A DNA stretch of 64,000 nucleotides from Aureimonas altamirensis. GTDB taxonomy: Bacteria > Pseudomonadota > Alphaproteobacteria > Rhizobiales > Rhizobiaceae. How positions within the stretch are numbered: the stretch's first letter is position 1; every line of letters begins with the position of its first letter. The stretch is from the NCBI RefSeq assembly GCF_001463885.1, contig NZ_BBWQ01000020.1:124001-188000 (forward strand), given 5' to 3'. The position numbers and the translations under genes are program-made. The notes below the pieces were generated by a model. That model made no database searches. It was not told where the DNA came from and saw only the letters and a list, made by a program, of their open reading frames with translations. This document shows positions 1 through 7,012 of the stretch, piece after piece.

Positions 1-548
1 TGGTAGCGAAGCCCATGAGCCTCCAGGAAGCTGCGCCGCATGACCGGCTTCAGAAAGCCGATCTCCCCGCGAGAGTGGCCGCGCCGCGATACGTTGCCGT
101 CGATGAAGCCGGCCGCGCCGAGCGTGCTTGCGGGGCGTTTGCTGGCCGCGATCTGAGGAAGAGGGTCGAGCGCGCGATCCGCCGGCACAAACAGGATATC
201 GTCGGCTGCGAAGTCCCACCCCTCTTCGTCCAGAAGGGCATCGAAGCGGCCCGGCAACAGAAAATCATCTGCATCCAGAATCGCGATCAATGGCGAGGAC
301 GAGGCATCGATCGCCCGGTTGCGAGCCGCCGCCGGCCCGGCATTGGCGGGCTGCACAAGCACGGTCAGGCGGTTGGAGCCGTCGTCCGCAGCGCGTGCAA
401 CGGCAGCCGTATCGTCCGACGACGCGTCGTCGACGACGATGACTTCCCCGACATTCCGGTCGGCCAACGCGGAAATTATGGCCCGGGCGATCGTCGCGGA
501 AGCGTTCATCGCAGCGATGATCACTGCGACCTTCAACCTGTCTTCCAT
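1..548 (-). CDS. Glycosyltransferase family 2, C-terminus outside window
   Basis: Reading leftwards from an ATG at 548, the protein begins MEDRLKVAVIIAAMNAS and has the GT-A nucleotide-sugar fold: a VIVVDDASSDDT motif near residues 32-43, a PANAGPAAARN segment and an AILDADDF (DXD-type) motif near residue 85. Family 2 enzymes of this kind transfer a sugar from a UDP donor to a lipid-linked acceptor on the cytoplasmic face. It lies beside exoX, where Sinorhizobium carries exoU and exoW, so a role in building the exopolysaccharide repeat unit is likely, but the exact member cannot be named. Only about 182 residues are present because the gene runs off the left edge. Confidence 0.85.
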   Translation of the reverse strand, partial: MEDRLKVAVIIAAMNASATIARAIISALADRNVGEVIVVDDASSDDTAAVARAADDGSNRLTVLVQPANAGPAAARNRAIDASSSPLIAILDADDFLLPGRFDALLDEEGWDFAADDILFVPADRALDPLPQIAASKRPASTLGAAGFIDGNVSRRGHSRGEIGFLKPVMRRSFLEAHGLRY

Positions 549-651
549 AAACGGATTCCGCCTTCAGCTCTTTTGGTCGTCTTCGGCCAAAAGGCTGACC
601 CGGAAACGTGGCGAGTTCAAGTGCCTTTGCCGCTCACTCGTAAAGCGGCAA

Positions 652-909
652 TTAGAAATGATTGTGAAAAACGTCGGACCCGACCTTGTGAGCATCGGGC
701 TGAATATCGCGACGCTGGCCGTTCTCGGCGACGTTTCCTGACCGCCATACAAGAAACAATACGCCCATGAAGTAACCAACCTGGATGATGAGCGCGCAAA
801 CAAGCGTCTGCACTGCCGTTGTCCAGACAGACCCCGTCAGCCAGTAAATTGCGATAGCGAAGGCTGCGAGAGCCAGCAACATGCCACGTAAAAATAGAAC
901 GAACGACAT
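652..909 (-). CDS. exoX: Exopolysaccharide production repressor, ExoX/SyrA family
   Basis: This 85-residue protein begins MSFVLFLRGMLLALAAFAIA and has two hydrophobic helices (about residues 5-24 and 33-54) followed by a short polar tail, matching the small inner-membrane ExoX/SyrA family. In rhizobia ExoX lowers exopolysaccharide output, and the exoX to exoY gene ratio matters. The control is generally thought to be post-transcriptional at the level of the priming enzyme ExoY. Here it is transcribed away from exoY across a 618 bp AT-rich gap, so the two can be controlled separately. The start is the ATG at 909. Family assignment is strong; the mechanism is known only by analogy. Confidence 0.85.
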   Translation of the reverse strand: MSFVLFLRGMLLALAAFAIAIYWLTGSVWTTAVQTLVCALIIQVGYFMGVLFLVWRSGNVAENGQRRDIQPDAHKVGSDVFHNHF

Positions 910-1063
910 GATTATAATACCATCATCGTGGCGAAGAACGATGCAGGTTCAACATTTGCGCCGCTTTCCTTGAGCCATTCAGGCCCTGGCTGCTCCCGGC
1001 AGCGCGGCTGTCTTTCCTCAACAGCGATCTTCTAAGGTTAGTAAAGAAACACAAGTTTTATCT

Positions 1064-1109
1064 CAATATGGTCCATCCGTAAGGCCAAACGCACCATAGA
1101 GCAATATGG
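1064..1109. promoter_or_regulatory. Direct repeat of CAATATGG in the exoX-exoY control region
   Basis: The octamer CAATATGG occurs at 1064-1071 and again at 1102-1109, 38 bp apart start to start (roughly three and a half helical turns), with no coding potential around it. Paired identical octamers in a divergent promoter region could be regulator half-sites, but no known regulator is recognised from the motif. Chance occurrence in AT-rich DNA is possible. Confidence 0.3.
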
Positions 1110-1230
1110 ATGCGGCCCAATAATCAATTTTTGGTAGATTTTTTTTCGCAGCGCACGCTAACCGATTTAATAAGCGGCCATTCGCAAACGTGATCCCGCC
1201 GTGAGGGCCATGTATCGTTTCTGATGTCGA

Positions 1231-1253
1231 AAGTATTTTTCTAGAATATACTT
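1231..1253. promoter_or_regulatory. Inverted repeat, candidate operator of the exo promoters
   Basis: Arms AAGTAT (1231-1236) and ATACTT (1248-1253) are perfect inverted complements and flank the internal 8-bp palindrome TTCTAGAA (1239-1246). The nested symmetry suggests a dimeric DNA-binding protein site. It lies about 280 bp before the exoY start and about 320 bp before the exoX start. No regulator is assigned. Confidence 0.4.
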
Positions 1254-1289
1254 ACACTGCGTTTACGTTGGGAACTCAGTTTTGATACG

Positions 1290-1305
1290 TGACAAAAAAT
1301 TGTCA
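1290..1305. promoter_or_regulatory. Inverted repeat TGACAA-N4-TTGTCA, candidate operator
   Basis: Perfect 6-bp arms TGACAA and TTGTCA are separated by four A residues. The right arm also resembles part of a -35 element. A 16-bp symmetric site in a non-coding, AT-rich divergent region is a reasonable candidate operator for exoY or exoX control. As RNA it would form only a weak hairpin with no T-run, so a terminator is less likely. Confidence 0.4.
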
Positions 1306-1527
1306 AATTCATCACCCTATACGGTCGGCCTTGACTGATTTTTAGCCATCCCTACTGAGGCGAATCCGACGCTTCAACTGCCCAAGTAGCCCCGCGGGTT
1401 ACGGAGAACGCCAGTAAAATTATGGTCTTCCTGAAAAATTCGATAGAAAGCGCGAAAGCCTGGTTGCACTGCAACATGTTTCGCGTATGCTCGCTGTGTT
1501 CGTCATCCTCGGTTCGGAGTTTGCAAC

Positions 1528-2211
1528 ATGCGAACGGCTGATAGGCTCCTTAGCAAGCCCGCACGTCTTTTTGCGCGGTCGGAGGGGCAGACGCCGCCTA
1601 TCGGCGGCGTGATCAAGCGGACATTCGATCTTACCGCGTCAATCATCGCGCTTATCCTGCTGGCGCCCCTGTTCATGATGATCGGGGCGCTCGTTAAGTC
1701 CGGCGACGGGGGAAGCATCCTCTATGGCCACAAGCGGATCGGCCGGAACGGCGAAACGTTCCATTGCCTGAAATTCCGCACTATGGTCGAGAATGGCGAC
1801 GAGGTGCTGCAACGGCATCTTCGCGACAACCCCGAGGCGCTGGAAGAGTGGACCGCGACGCGCAAGCTCCAGAACGATCCGCGCGTAACGCGTGTGGGCC
1901 AGGTTCTTCGCAAGCTCAGCCTGGACGAGCTGCCGCAGATCCTGAACATCGTGCGTGGCGAGATGTCGGTTGTCGGACCGCGCCCTGTCGTTTCCGAAGA
2001 ACTCGATTATTACGGGCCCGCAGCCGAATTCTACCTGGCGTCGCGCCCGGGATTGACGGGGCTCTGGCAGGTCAGCGGCCGCAACGACGTGTCCTACGCC
2101 GCACGCGTGGCCTTCGACACGCATTACGTCCAGAACTGGTCTCTTGCGACCGACCTTGCGATCATCATCAAGACGGTTCCGGCCGTCGTCGCCTCGCGCG
2201 GCAGTTACTGA
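1528..2211 (+). CDS. exoY: Exopolysaccharide priming sugar-1-phosphate transferase
   Basis: This 227-residue polyprenyl-phosphate sugar transferase moves a sugar 1-phosphate (galactose in the Sinorhizobium succinoglycan pathway) from a UDP donor to undecaprenyl phosphate, the first step of repeat-unit assembly at the inner membrane. It has one N-terminal membrane segment (about residues 32-52), then the family core with KFRTM, SLDELPQ and GEMSVVGPRP motifs and a typical C-terminus ending RGSY. Length equals that of ExoY, not the longer WbaP or WcaJ proteins. A GGAG lies 8 nt before the ATG. It leads an exoY-exoF-exoQ unit. Confidence 0.93.
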   Translation: MRTADRLLSKPARLFARSEGQTPPIGGVIKRTFDLTASIIALILLAPLFMMIGALVKSGDGGSILYGHKRIGRNGETFHCLKFRTMVENGDEVLQRHLRDNPEALEEWTATRKLQNDPRVTRVGQVLRKLSLDELPQILNIVRGEMSVVGPRPVVSEELDYYGPAAEFYLASRPGLTGLWQVSGRNDVSYAARVAFDTHYVQNWSLATDLAIIIKTVPAVVASRGSY

Positions 2212-2272
2212 CCGCGCCTGACGCGGCATCCGCCGGCCTGCCAACGGGCATGCGCCGGCACAGGAGGCTTTC

Positions 2273-3520
2273 TTGACGCTCCGTCCCTCTTTATTCCGCC
2301 TCGCCGGCGCGCTTGTCGCTGCCGGCATATGCATGCCGGCCAGCGCCCAGGACAGCGGCGACGGCTACCGGCTCGGCGCCATGGACAAACTGCGCATCCG
2401 CGTCGTCGAATGGCAGAGCGCGGAGGGTGCGGTCCGCGACTGGAGCGCCCTTGGCGGCGATTACCTCGTCGGCCCCGACGGGTCGATCTCCCTGCCCTTC
2501 ATCGGCCAGATCGAGGCTGCCGGCCGGACCCCGGCCGAGATTGCATCCGTGATCGGCGAAGACCTTCAGCAGACACTAGGCCTGATGGACAGGCCGAACG
2601 CATCGGTGGAACTGGCCGAATTCCGGCCGGTCTTCGTGGCAGGCGACGCACAGAATCCCGGCCGCTACCCATACGATCCGGATCTGACGGTGCTCAAGGC
2701 CGTCAGCATCGCAGGCGGCCTGCGCCGCGCCACCGACAGCAACATGCGCCTGGAGCGCGACGTCATCCGCGCCACGGGCGAGCATGACGTCGTCGAAGCC
2801 AACCGCAATCGGCTGATCGTCAAGCGCGCGCGCCTTGAGGCCGAGGCGGCCAACCGCACCGAGTTCGACGCGCCCGCCGAACTGAAGGGCCTTCCGGACT
2901 TCGCGTCCATGATCTCGGACGAGACGTCCATCATGGAGACGCGGCGCAAACGGCTGGACCTGCAGCTCGAAGCACTGGACGACCTGAAGCAGCTTCTGGC
3001 CAATGAGGTCGAGGCGCTGCAAAAGAAGATCGTCGCCCAGAACCGCCAGATAGAGCTGACCCGCAAGGAACTCAGCGGCATCGGCGACCTGTCCAATCAG
3101 GGCCTCGTGGTCAATTCGCGGCTTCTGGCCGTCGAGCGGACGATGGCCGAACTGGAAACGCGCCTGCTCGACTACGAGACGGCGTTGCTGCAGGCGCGTC
3201 AGGAAATCACCAAGGCGCAGCAATCGGCAACCGACCTGGAAAACGACCGGGCCGCGGAGATCGCCCGCGAGCGCCAGCAGGTGGAAGCCGACATTCGCGC
3301 CGCCGACCTGCAGCTTGCCACCAACCAGAACCTGGTGTCGGAGGCGATGGCGCAGGCGCCCGTGGCCAATGTCGGCCTGTTCAACGAGAATGTGCGGATC
3401 GAGTACAAGATCGTCCGCACCGTCGAAGGCGAACCGCGAGAACTTTCCGCGGAAGAGAACACGCCCGTCCTGCCGGGCGACGTGGTCAAGGTCGCGCTTG
3501 CGGCGATCCCCGTGAACTGA
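2273..3520 (+). CDS. exoF: Polysaccharide export outer-membrane-type protein ExoF
   Basis: A 415-residue exported protein. A signal peptide (cleavage near PASA-Q, residue 25) is followed by a Wza-like polysaccharide export domain (about 30-140, with GDYLVGPDGSISLPFIG), an SLBB-like domain (about 140-200) and a long charged helical, coiled-coil region (about 225-350). ExoF works with the priming transferase and the export machinery to move exopolysaccharide out. The start is TTG at 2273, supported by AGGAGG five bases upstream; no better ATG precedes the signal peptide. It follows exoY by 61 bp and exoQ follows by 10 bp. Confidence 0.92.
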   Translation: MTLRPSLFRLAGALVAAGICMPASAQDSGDGYRLGAMDKLRIRVVEWQSAEGAVRDWSALGGDYLVGPDGSISLPFIGQIEAAGRTPAEIASVIGEDLQQTLGLMDRPNASVELAEFRPVFVAGDAQNPGRYPYDPDLTVLKAVSIAGGLRRATDSNMRLERDVIRATGEHDVVEANRNRLIVKRARLEAEAANRTEFDAPAELKGLPDFASMISDETSIMETRRKRLDLQLEALDDLKQLLANEVEALQKKIVAQNRQIELTRKELSGIGDLSNQGLVVNSRLLAVERTMAELETRLLDYETALLQARQEITKAQQSATDLENDRAAEIARERQQVEADIRAADLQLATNQNLVSEAMAQAPVANVGLFNENVRIEYKIVRTVEGEPRELSAEENTPVLPGDVVKVALAAIPVN

Positions 3521-3530
3521 CGGCAACGCC

Positions 3531-4829
3531 ATGCGCATCGCCAGGGCATGGCTGATCGACCCGCAGCGCAACAGCCTCTACGGCGTCGCCGCGATGACGC
3601 TGTCGGTCTTCGTGTTCGCCTACTCGACCATTTTCGGGCCGATCTCGATCTTGGCCTATTACGCGCTGTGGCTGCCGCTGATCTTCGTGGATTACCGCAA
3701 GGTGCTGGGCTCTGTCGTGCTGGCGCCATGGATCGTGGCCTTCGTGGCCGTCGCGCTTTTGTCTACCTTCTGGTCCGATGCCTTCTCGACAACGGCGCGC
3801 GCCAGCGTCCAGTTCGCCACGCATGCGCTCTGCGCCCTGATCGCCGTCAATACGCTATCCGTGCGCAATCTGACGCGCGGCATCGTTATCGGGGTCGCGC
3901 TGGTACTGGTCTACTCGTTCCTGTTCGGCCACTACAGCTACGACGCGCTCGACGGAACCTACAGTTTCGTGGGCGCCTTCTCGTCCAAGAACCAGCTCGG
4001 CCTCTATGCCTCGCTCGGCGTCTATTTCGGCCTTGCGGCCGTGTTCATCCTGGGTGAACGGGGCTTGTGGCGCATCGGATGCCTCGCAGGCGTCCTGTTC
4101 TCGGCCTACGGAATGGTCGCGTCGCAATCCGCGACATCCATCCTCGCAACGGTGGCCACCGTGCTGGTAACCTACGGCCTGCGCGTCCTGCTTGCCTTTC
4201 GTCCAAGCCACCGCCGGGTCATCCTGATCGTCGCCATCCTTGCCGTCGCGGCGCTCGTGCCGGTGCTGGCCGGGGCGGGGTTCGCCGACGCCGTGCTGGG
4301 GATATTCGGCAAGGATTCCACCCTGACGGGCCGCACCTATCTCTGGGCGCAAGGCATCGCGGCCGGCAACCAGAACCCTTTAGGGGGCACGGGCTACTAT
4401 GCCTACTGGGTGCAGGGTTTTCCGGAAGCCGAACGCCTCTGGTACGAATTCTACATCGCCACGCGAACCGGCTTCCACTTCCACAACACCTATATCGAAC
4501 TCTATGTGGAGCTTGGTTTTATCGGCCTTCTGGTCATGACGTTCTTTTTGTACCGGACGCTGTTCGGACATCTTGGGGCGATGACGCGGGATGCGCACAA
4601 CCCCACTGCGCACCTGATGTTCGGCCTCGTCACCATGTTCGTGATCCGATCCTTCGTGGAGATCGACATCATCACGCCCTATACGATCGGCGCTTTCCTC
4701 ATGTTCTATGCCGCCGGGCTTCTGGTGAAGCGACGGCGCGCTTCTGCGGGCGCTCAAGCTGCGGCGGCCATGACGGCACGGCGCGGCCCGCATTCAGGAG
4801 GGTCAGAAGCGGTGGCACCCGCGCGATGA
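3531..4829 (+). CDS. exoQ: Exopolysaccharide polymerase of the O-antigen ligase/Wzy family
   Basis: A 432-residue polytopic membrane protein with about ten predicted helices and the O-antigen ligase/polymerase hallmark loop before the late helices (TGRTYLWAQG, then FHFHNTYIELYVELGFIG around residues 315-335). ExoQ-type proteins join repeat units into high-molecular-weight polymer at the periplasmic face. It follows exoF by 10 bp in the Sinorhizobium exoYFQ order. The last 40 or so residues are alanine- and arginine-rich and lie antisense to the end of the acyltransferase gene, overlapping it by 131 bp. Confidence 0.9.
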   Translation: MRIARAWLIDPQRNSLYGVAAMTLSVFVFAYSTIFGPISILAYYALWLPLIFVDYRKVLGSVVLAPWIVAFVAVALLSTFWSDAFSTTARASVQFATHALCALIAVNTLSVRNLTRGIVIGVALVLVYSFLFGHYSYDALDGTYSFVGAFSSKNQLGLYASLGVYFGLAAVFILGERGLWRIGCLAGVLFSAYGMVASQSATSILATVATVLVTYGLRVLLAFRPSHRRVILIVAILAVAALVPVLAGAGFADAVLGIFGKDSTLTGRTYLWAQGIAAGNQNPLGGTGYYAYWVQGFPEAERLWYEFYIATRTGFHFHNTYIELYVELGFIGLLVMTFFLYRTLFGHLGAMTRDAHNPTAHLMFGLVTMFVIRSFVEIDIITPYTIGAFLMFYAAGLLVKRRRASAGAQAAAAMTARRGPHSGGSEAVAPAR

Positions 4830-5871
4830 TCTGCAGCGCCACGACCGAGGTTGCCAGCGCCGCAAAGGGCAGCCCGAAGAAGGTGATCGGGAACAGGTCC
4901 GACCCGTAATTGCCGAAGGCCCGCCGCAGCAGGATCTGCCCGTAGTCGAACAGGATCGCGTGGCTGCAGAAGGCGAAGAAGACATAGGGCTCCAGCTCGC
5001 GGCACAGCTTGCCGAAGCGCAGCGTGGCCAGAAGGCTTGTCAGGCGCCAGATCGCGGCCGCCATGGAAAACCGCAGCGCGATGTCGAAGGCGGTCGACGC
5101 ATCCTCGCTCCAGTTGACGATCGAGCCCTGGTTCACGCGGACGACCAGGAAGACGGCGACGATCGGCAGAAGCGCCAGCGACAGCGGAGCAGCGATCCTG
5201 TCGAGGTCGTCGCGTGTCAGGCCCCTGTCCCTCAGCCACAGGCCGGCCGCGAAGAACAGCATCAAGGGCGGCCTTTGCAGCAGATGCAGCGGTTCGCCGA
5301 AGAACGCAAAGAGGAGCAGCGCGCCCGCCGTAGCCAGAGGCGCCCGCCGCAGGCCTGCCAGTAGGATCGGCGTGAACAGGCAGCAGACGAACAGATCGCG
5401 CAGGAACCACAGCGGCACGACCATCGGCCATTCCGTTATGGCCAGGAAGCCGTTGGCGAGGCCCATCGCATCGAGCGCCGGGAGCTTGTCCCATTTGCCG
5501 GTCAGCAGGCCATAACCCACGATACAGGCCAGCATGACGCTGTTCCAGGCGACAAGCGGCACCAGCAGCGTCAGTGCCTTGGACCGGTACAGCCGCAGCG
5601 TGCCGATCTTGGCGATGGTGCTTACGATGAGATAGCCGGAAACGATGCTGAGCAGGGCGACGGAGCTCAACCCCATCACCCGCGTCAGCAGAAAGTAGGC
5701 GATGTCGAACGCCCCTTCCGCCGGCCGGGCGTTGACGTCATCCGTGACACCGGCCTGAATGTGCACGAACATCATCATGAAGATGCAGATGGTGCGGCCT
5801 ATGCGGATGCGGTCGGAATCCTGCGGGTCCAGGCGAGTTGCGCCCGATGCGTGCGGTGCCGGGAAAGCCAT
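4699..5871 (-). CDS. exoZ: Acyltransferase 3 family membrane protein, ExoZ-like
   Basis: A 390-residue integral membrane acyltransferase (OafA/ExoZ type) with about ten helices. The N-terminal segment RIGRTICIFMMMFVHIQ carries the family's first helix ending in a conserved His. Such enzymes put acetyl or succinyl groups on surface polysaccharide using an acyl-CoA. ExoZ is the O-acetyltransferase next to exoQ in Sinorhizobium, so that name fits by synteny, though substrate cannot be read from sequence. The ATG at 5871 is chosen because AGGAGG lies nine bases before it; an upstream extension to 6060 lacks family similarity. It converges on exoQ. Confidence 0.82.
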   Translation of the reverse strand: MAFPAPHASGATRLDPQDSDRIRIGRTICIFMMMFVHIQAGVTDDVNARPAEGAFDIAYFLLTRVMGLSSVALLSIVSGYLIVSTIAKIGTLRLYRSKALTLLVPLVAWNSVMLACIVGYGLLTGKWDKLPALDAMGLANGFLAITEWPMVVPLWFLRDLFVCCLFTPILLAGLRRAPLATAGALLLFAFFGEPLHLLQRPPLMLFFAAGLWLRDRGLTRDDLDRIAAPLSLALLPIVAVFLVVRVNQGSIVNWSEDASTAFDIALRFSMAAAIWRLTSLLATLRFGKLCRELEPYVFFAFCSHAILFDYGQILLRRAFGNYGSDLFPITFFGLPFAALATSVVALQIIARVPPLLTLLNAGRAVPSWPPQLERPQKRAVASPEARRHRT

Positions 5872-6217
5872 CCCACGGTCCCTCCTGTTCGGAACATGCG
5901 TCCCCGGCGCTCGATCGGCGATACGCGGAGGGAAGTCTGGTTCGTCAGTTGGGGCGGCCCCTGGACATCGATGCGGGCCGCGCGAGACGATCGGGTCATC
6001 GACCGTCTTTCGTAAGGTCGACAAAGTATGCCCGATGGAATGTGGCATCGCAATGCACAATCACTAATTGATATCGCAAGCGTTGATTCTGTCGACAGGC
6101 CGCGCGTGCGAATACGGAATGGTTCCAATTCTCACGCGCATGTTCTAACCCTTGGATAAAGCGCGCCGGGCCGGTCCGTCGGCGGCGCTCCAATGGAATG
6201 GAAAGCCCGTGCCCGAG
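5872..6217. other. Divergent intergenic region between exoZ-like gene and lutA
   Basis: No coding sequence is supported. The right half is relatively AT-rich (around 6040-6090) and probably holds the lut promoter. A short dyad GGAA-TGG-TTCC at 6116-6126 with an adjoining AATT loosely resembles GntR/LldR-type lactate operators, but symmetry is incomplete and no regulator gene is nearby. The exoZ-like gene needs a promoter here too; none stands out. Confidence 0.55.
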
Positions 6218-7012
6218 ATGCCCGAAGGCCAGAACCGTCCTGCTGGCGATACACCCCGCGTTGCGCTGTTCGTCACCTGCCTCGTGAACGTCATGCGCCC
6301 CGCCATTGCGGAGTGCACGATCGACCTTCTCGAAGCGGCCGGAGCGCGCGTCGAGGTGCCCCTGGCGCAAACCTGCTGCGGCCAGCCCGCATTCAATTCG
6401 GGCGACGAGGCCGGCGGTGCGCGGATGGCCAAGCACCAGATCCCGCTTCTGGAAGACTATGATTATGTCGTGGTGCCCTCCGGCTCCTGCGGCGCGACGA
6501 TGAAGCACGAATGGCCGAAGGCGCTGGCGGGGGAGCCGCAATGGGCTGCACGGGCAGAGGCGCTGGCCGGGCGCACCTACGAGGTTCTGACCTTCCTCAG
6601 CGACGTGATGCATTTCGTGCCCAAGGCGCCGCCGCTGGCCACGAGCGCCACCTATCACGATACCTGCTCCGGCCTGCGCGAACTCGGCATCCATGATCAG
6701 CCCCGCCGCCTCCTGGCTGCCGTCGAGGGTCTGGAGATGCGTCCTTTGCCGGGGGCAGACGTCTGCTGCGGGTTCGGCGGAACCTTCTGTGTGAAATATC
6801 CCGCCATCTCCAACGCCATCGTCGGCGAGAAGGCGGACGCGATCGAGGGTACGGGGGCGGCGATGCTGCTCGGCGGTGACCTCGGCTGCTTGATGAACAT
6901 GGCCGGCAAGCTGCAGCGGCGCGGCTCTTCGGTACGGGTCTTCCATACGGTGGAGGTTCTGGCCGGCGCGGCGGGCGGACCCGCCATCGGCGAAAAGGGA
7001 GACGGGCGATGA
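6218..7012 (+). CDS. lutA: L-lactate utilisation protein LutA, Fe-S/CCG domain
   Basis: LutA is one subunit of the cytoplasmic LutABC iron-sulfur complex that oxidises L-lactate to pyruvate. The protein has the two cysteine-rich CCG motifs of the family: QTCCGQPAFNSG near residue 50 and DVCCGFGGTFC near residue 185, which bind Fe-S or couple to heterodisulfide-reductase-like chemistry. Length (264 residues from this ATG) suits the family. Upstream in-frame starts at 6152 and GTG 6209 are possible; 6218 is preferred because the family fold starts shortly after it, but ribosome-site evidence is weak. Its stop overlaps the lutB start by 4 bp. Confidence 0.88.
   Translation: MPEGQNRPAGDTPRVALFVTCLVNVMRPAIAECTIDLLEAAGARVEVPLAQTCCGQPAFNSGDEAGGARMAKHQIPLLEDYDYVVVPSGSCGATMKHEWPKALAGEPQWAARAEALAGRTYEVLTFLSDVMHFVPKAPPLATSATYHDTCSGLRELGIHDQPRRLLAAVEGLEMRPLPGADVCCGFGGTFCVKYPAISNAIVGEKADAIEGTGAAMLLGGDLGCLMNMAGKLQRRGSSVRVFHTVEVLAGAAGGPAIGEKGDGR

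Larger units (their letters stand above)
910..1527. other. AT-rich divergent intergenic region between exoX and exoY
   Basis: No coding region is supported here. The stretch is far richer in A and T than its neighbours and must hold the promoters for both exoX (leftwards) and exoY (rightwards). It contains two clear dyads (1231-1253 and 1290-1305) and a directly repeated octamer CAATATGG at 1064-1071 and 1102-1109, listed separately. A TTGACT at 1331-1336 resembles a -35 box, but no convincing -10 follows at the right spacing. The size and composition fit a regulated promoter region for exopolysaccharide synthesis. Confidence 0.7.

Noticed and set aside
15-770. Plus-strand frames over the GT2 and exoX genes
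   Set aside because: Arg-rich shadow translations of the minus-strand genes; they cross both genes and show no family motif.
1331-1360. TTGACT as -35 of an exoY promoter
   Set aside because: No -10-like hexamer lies 16-18 bp downstream (TACTGA is a poor match), so it is noted but not called.
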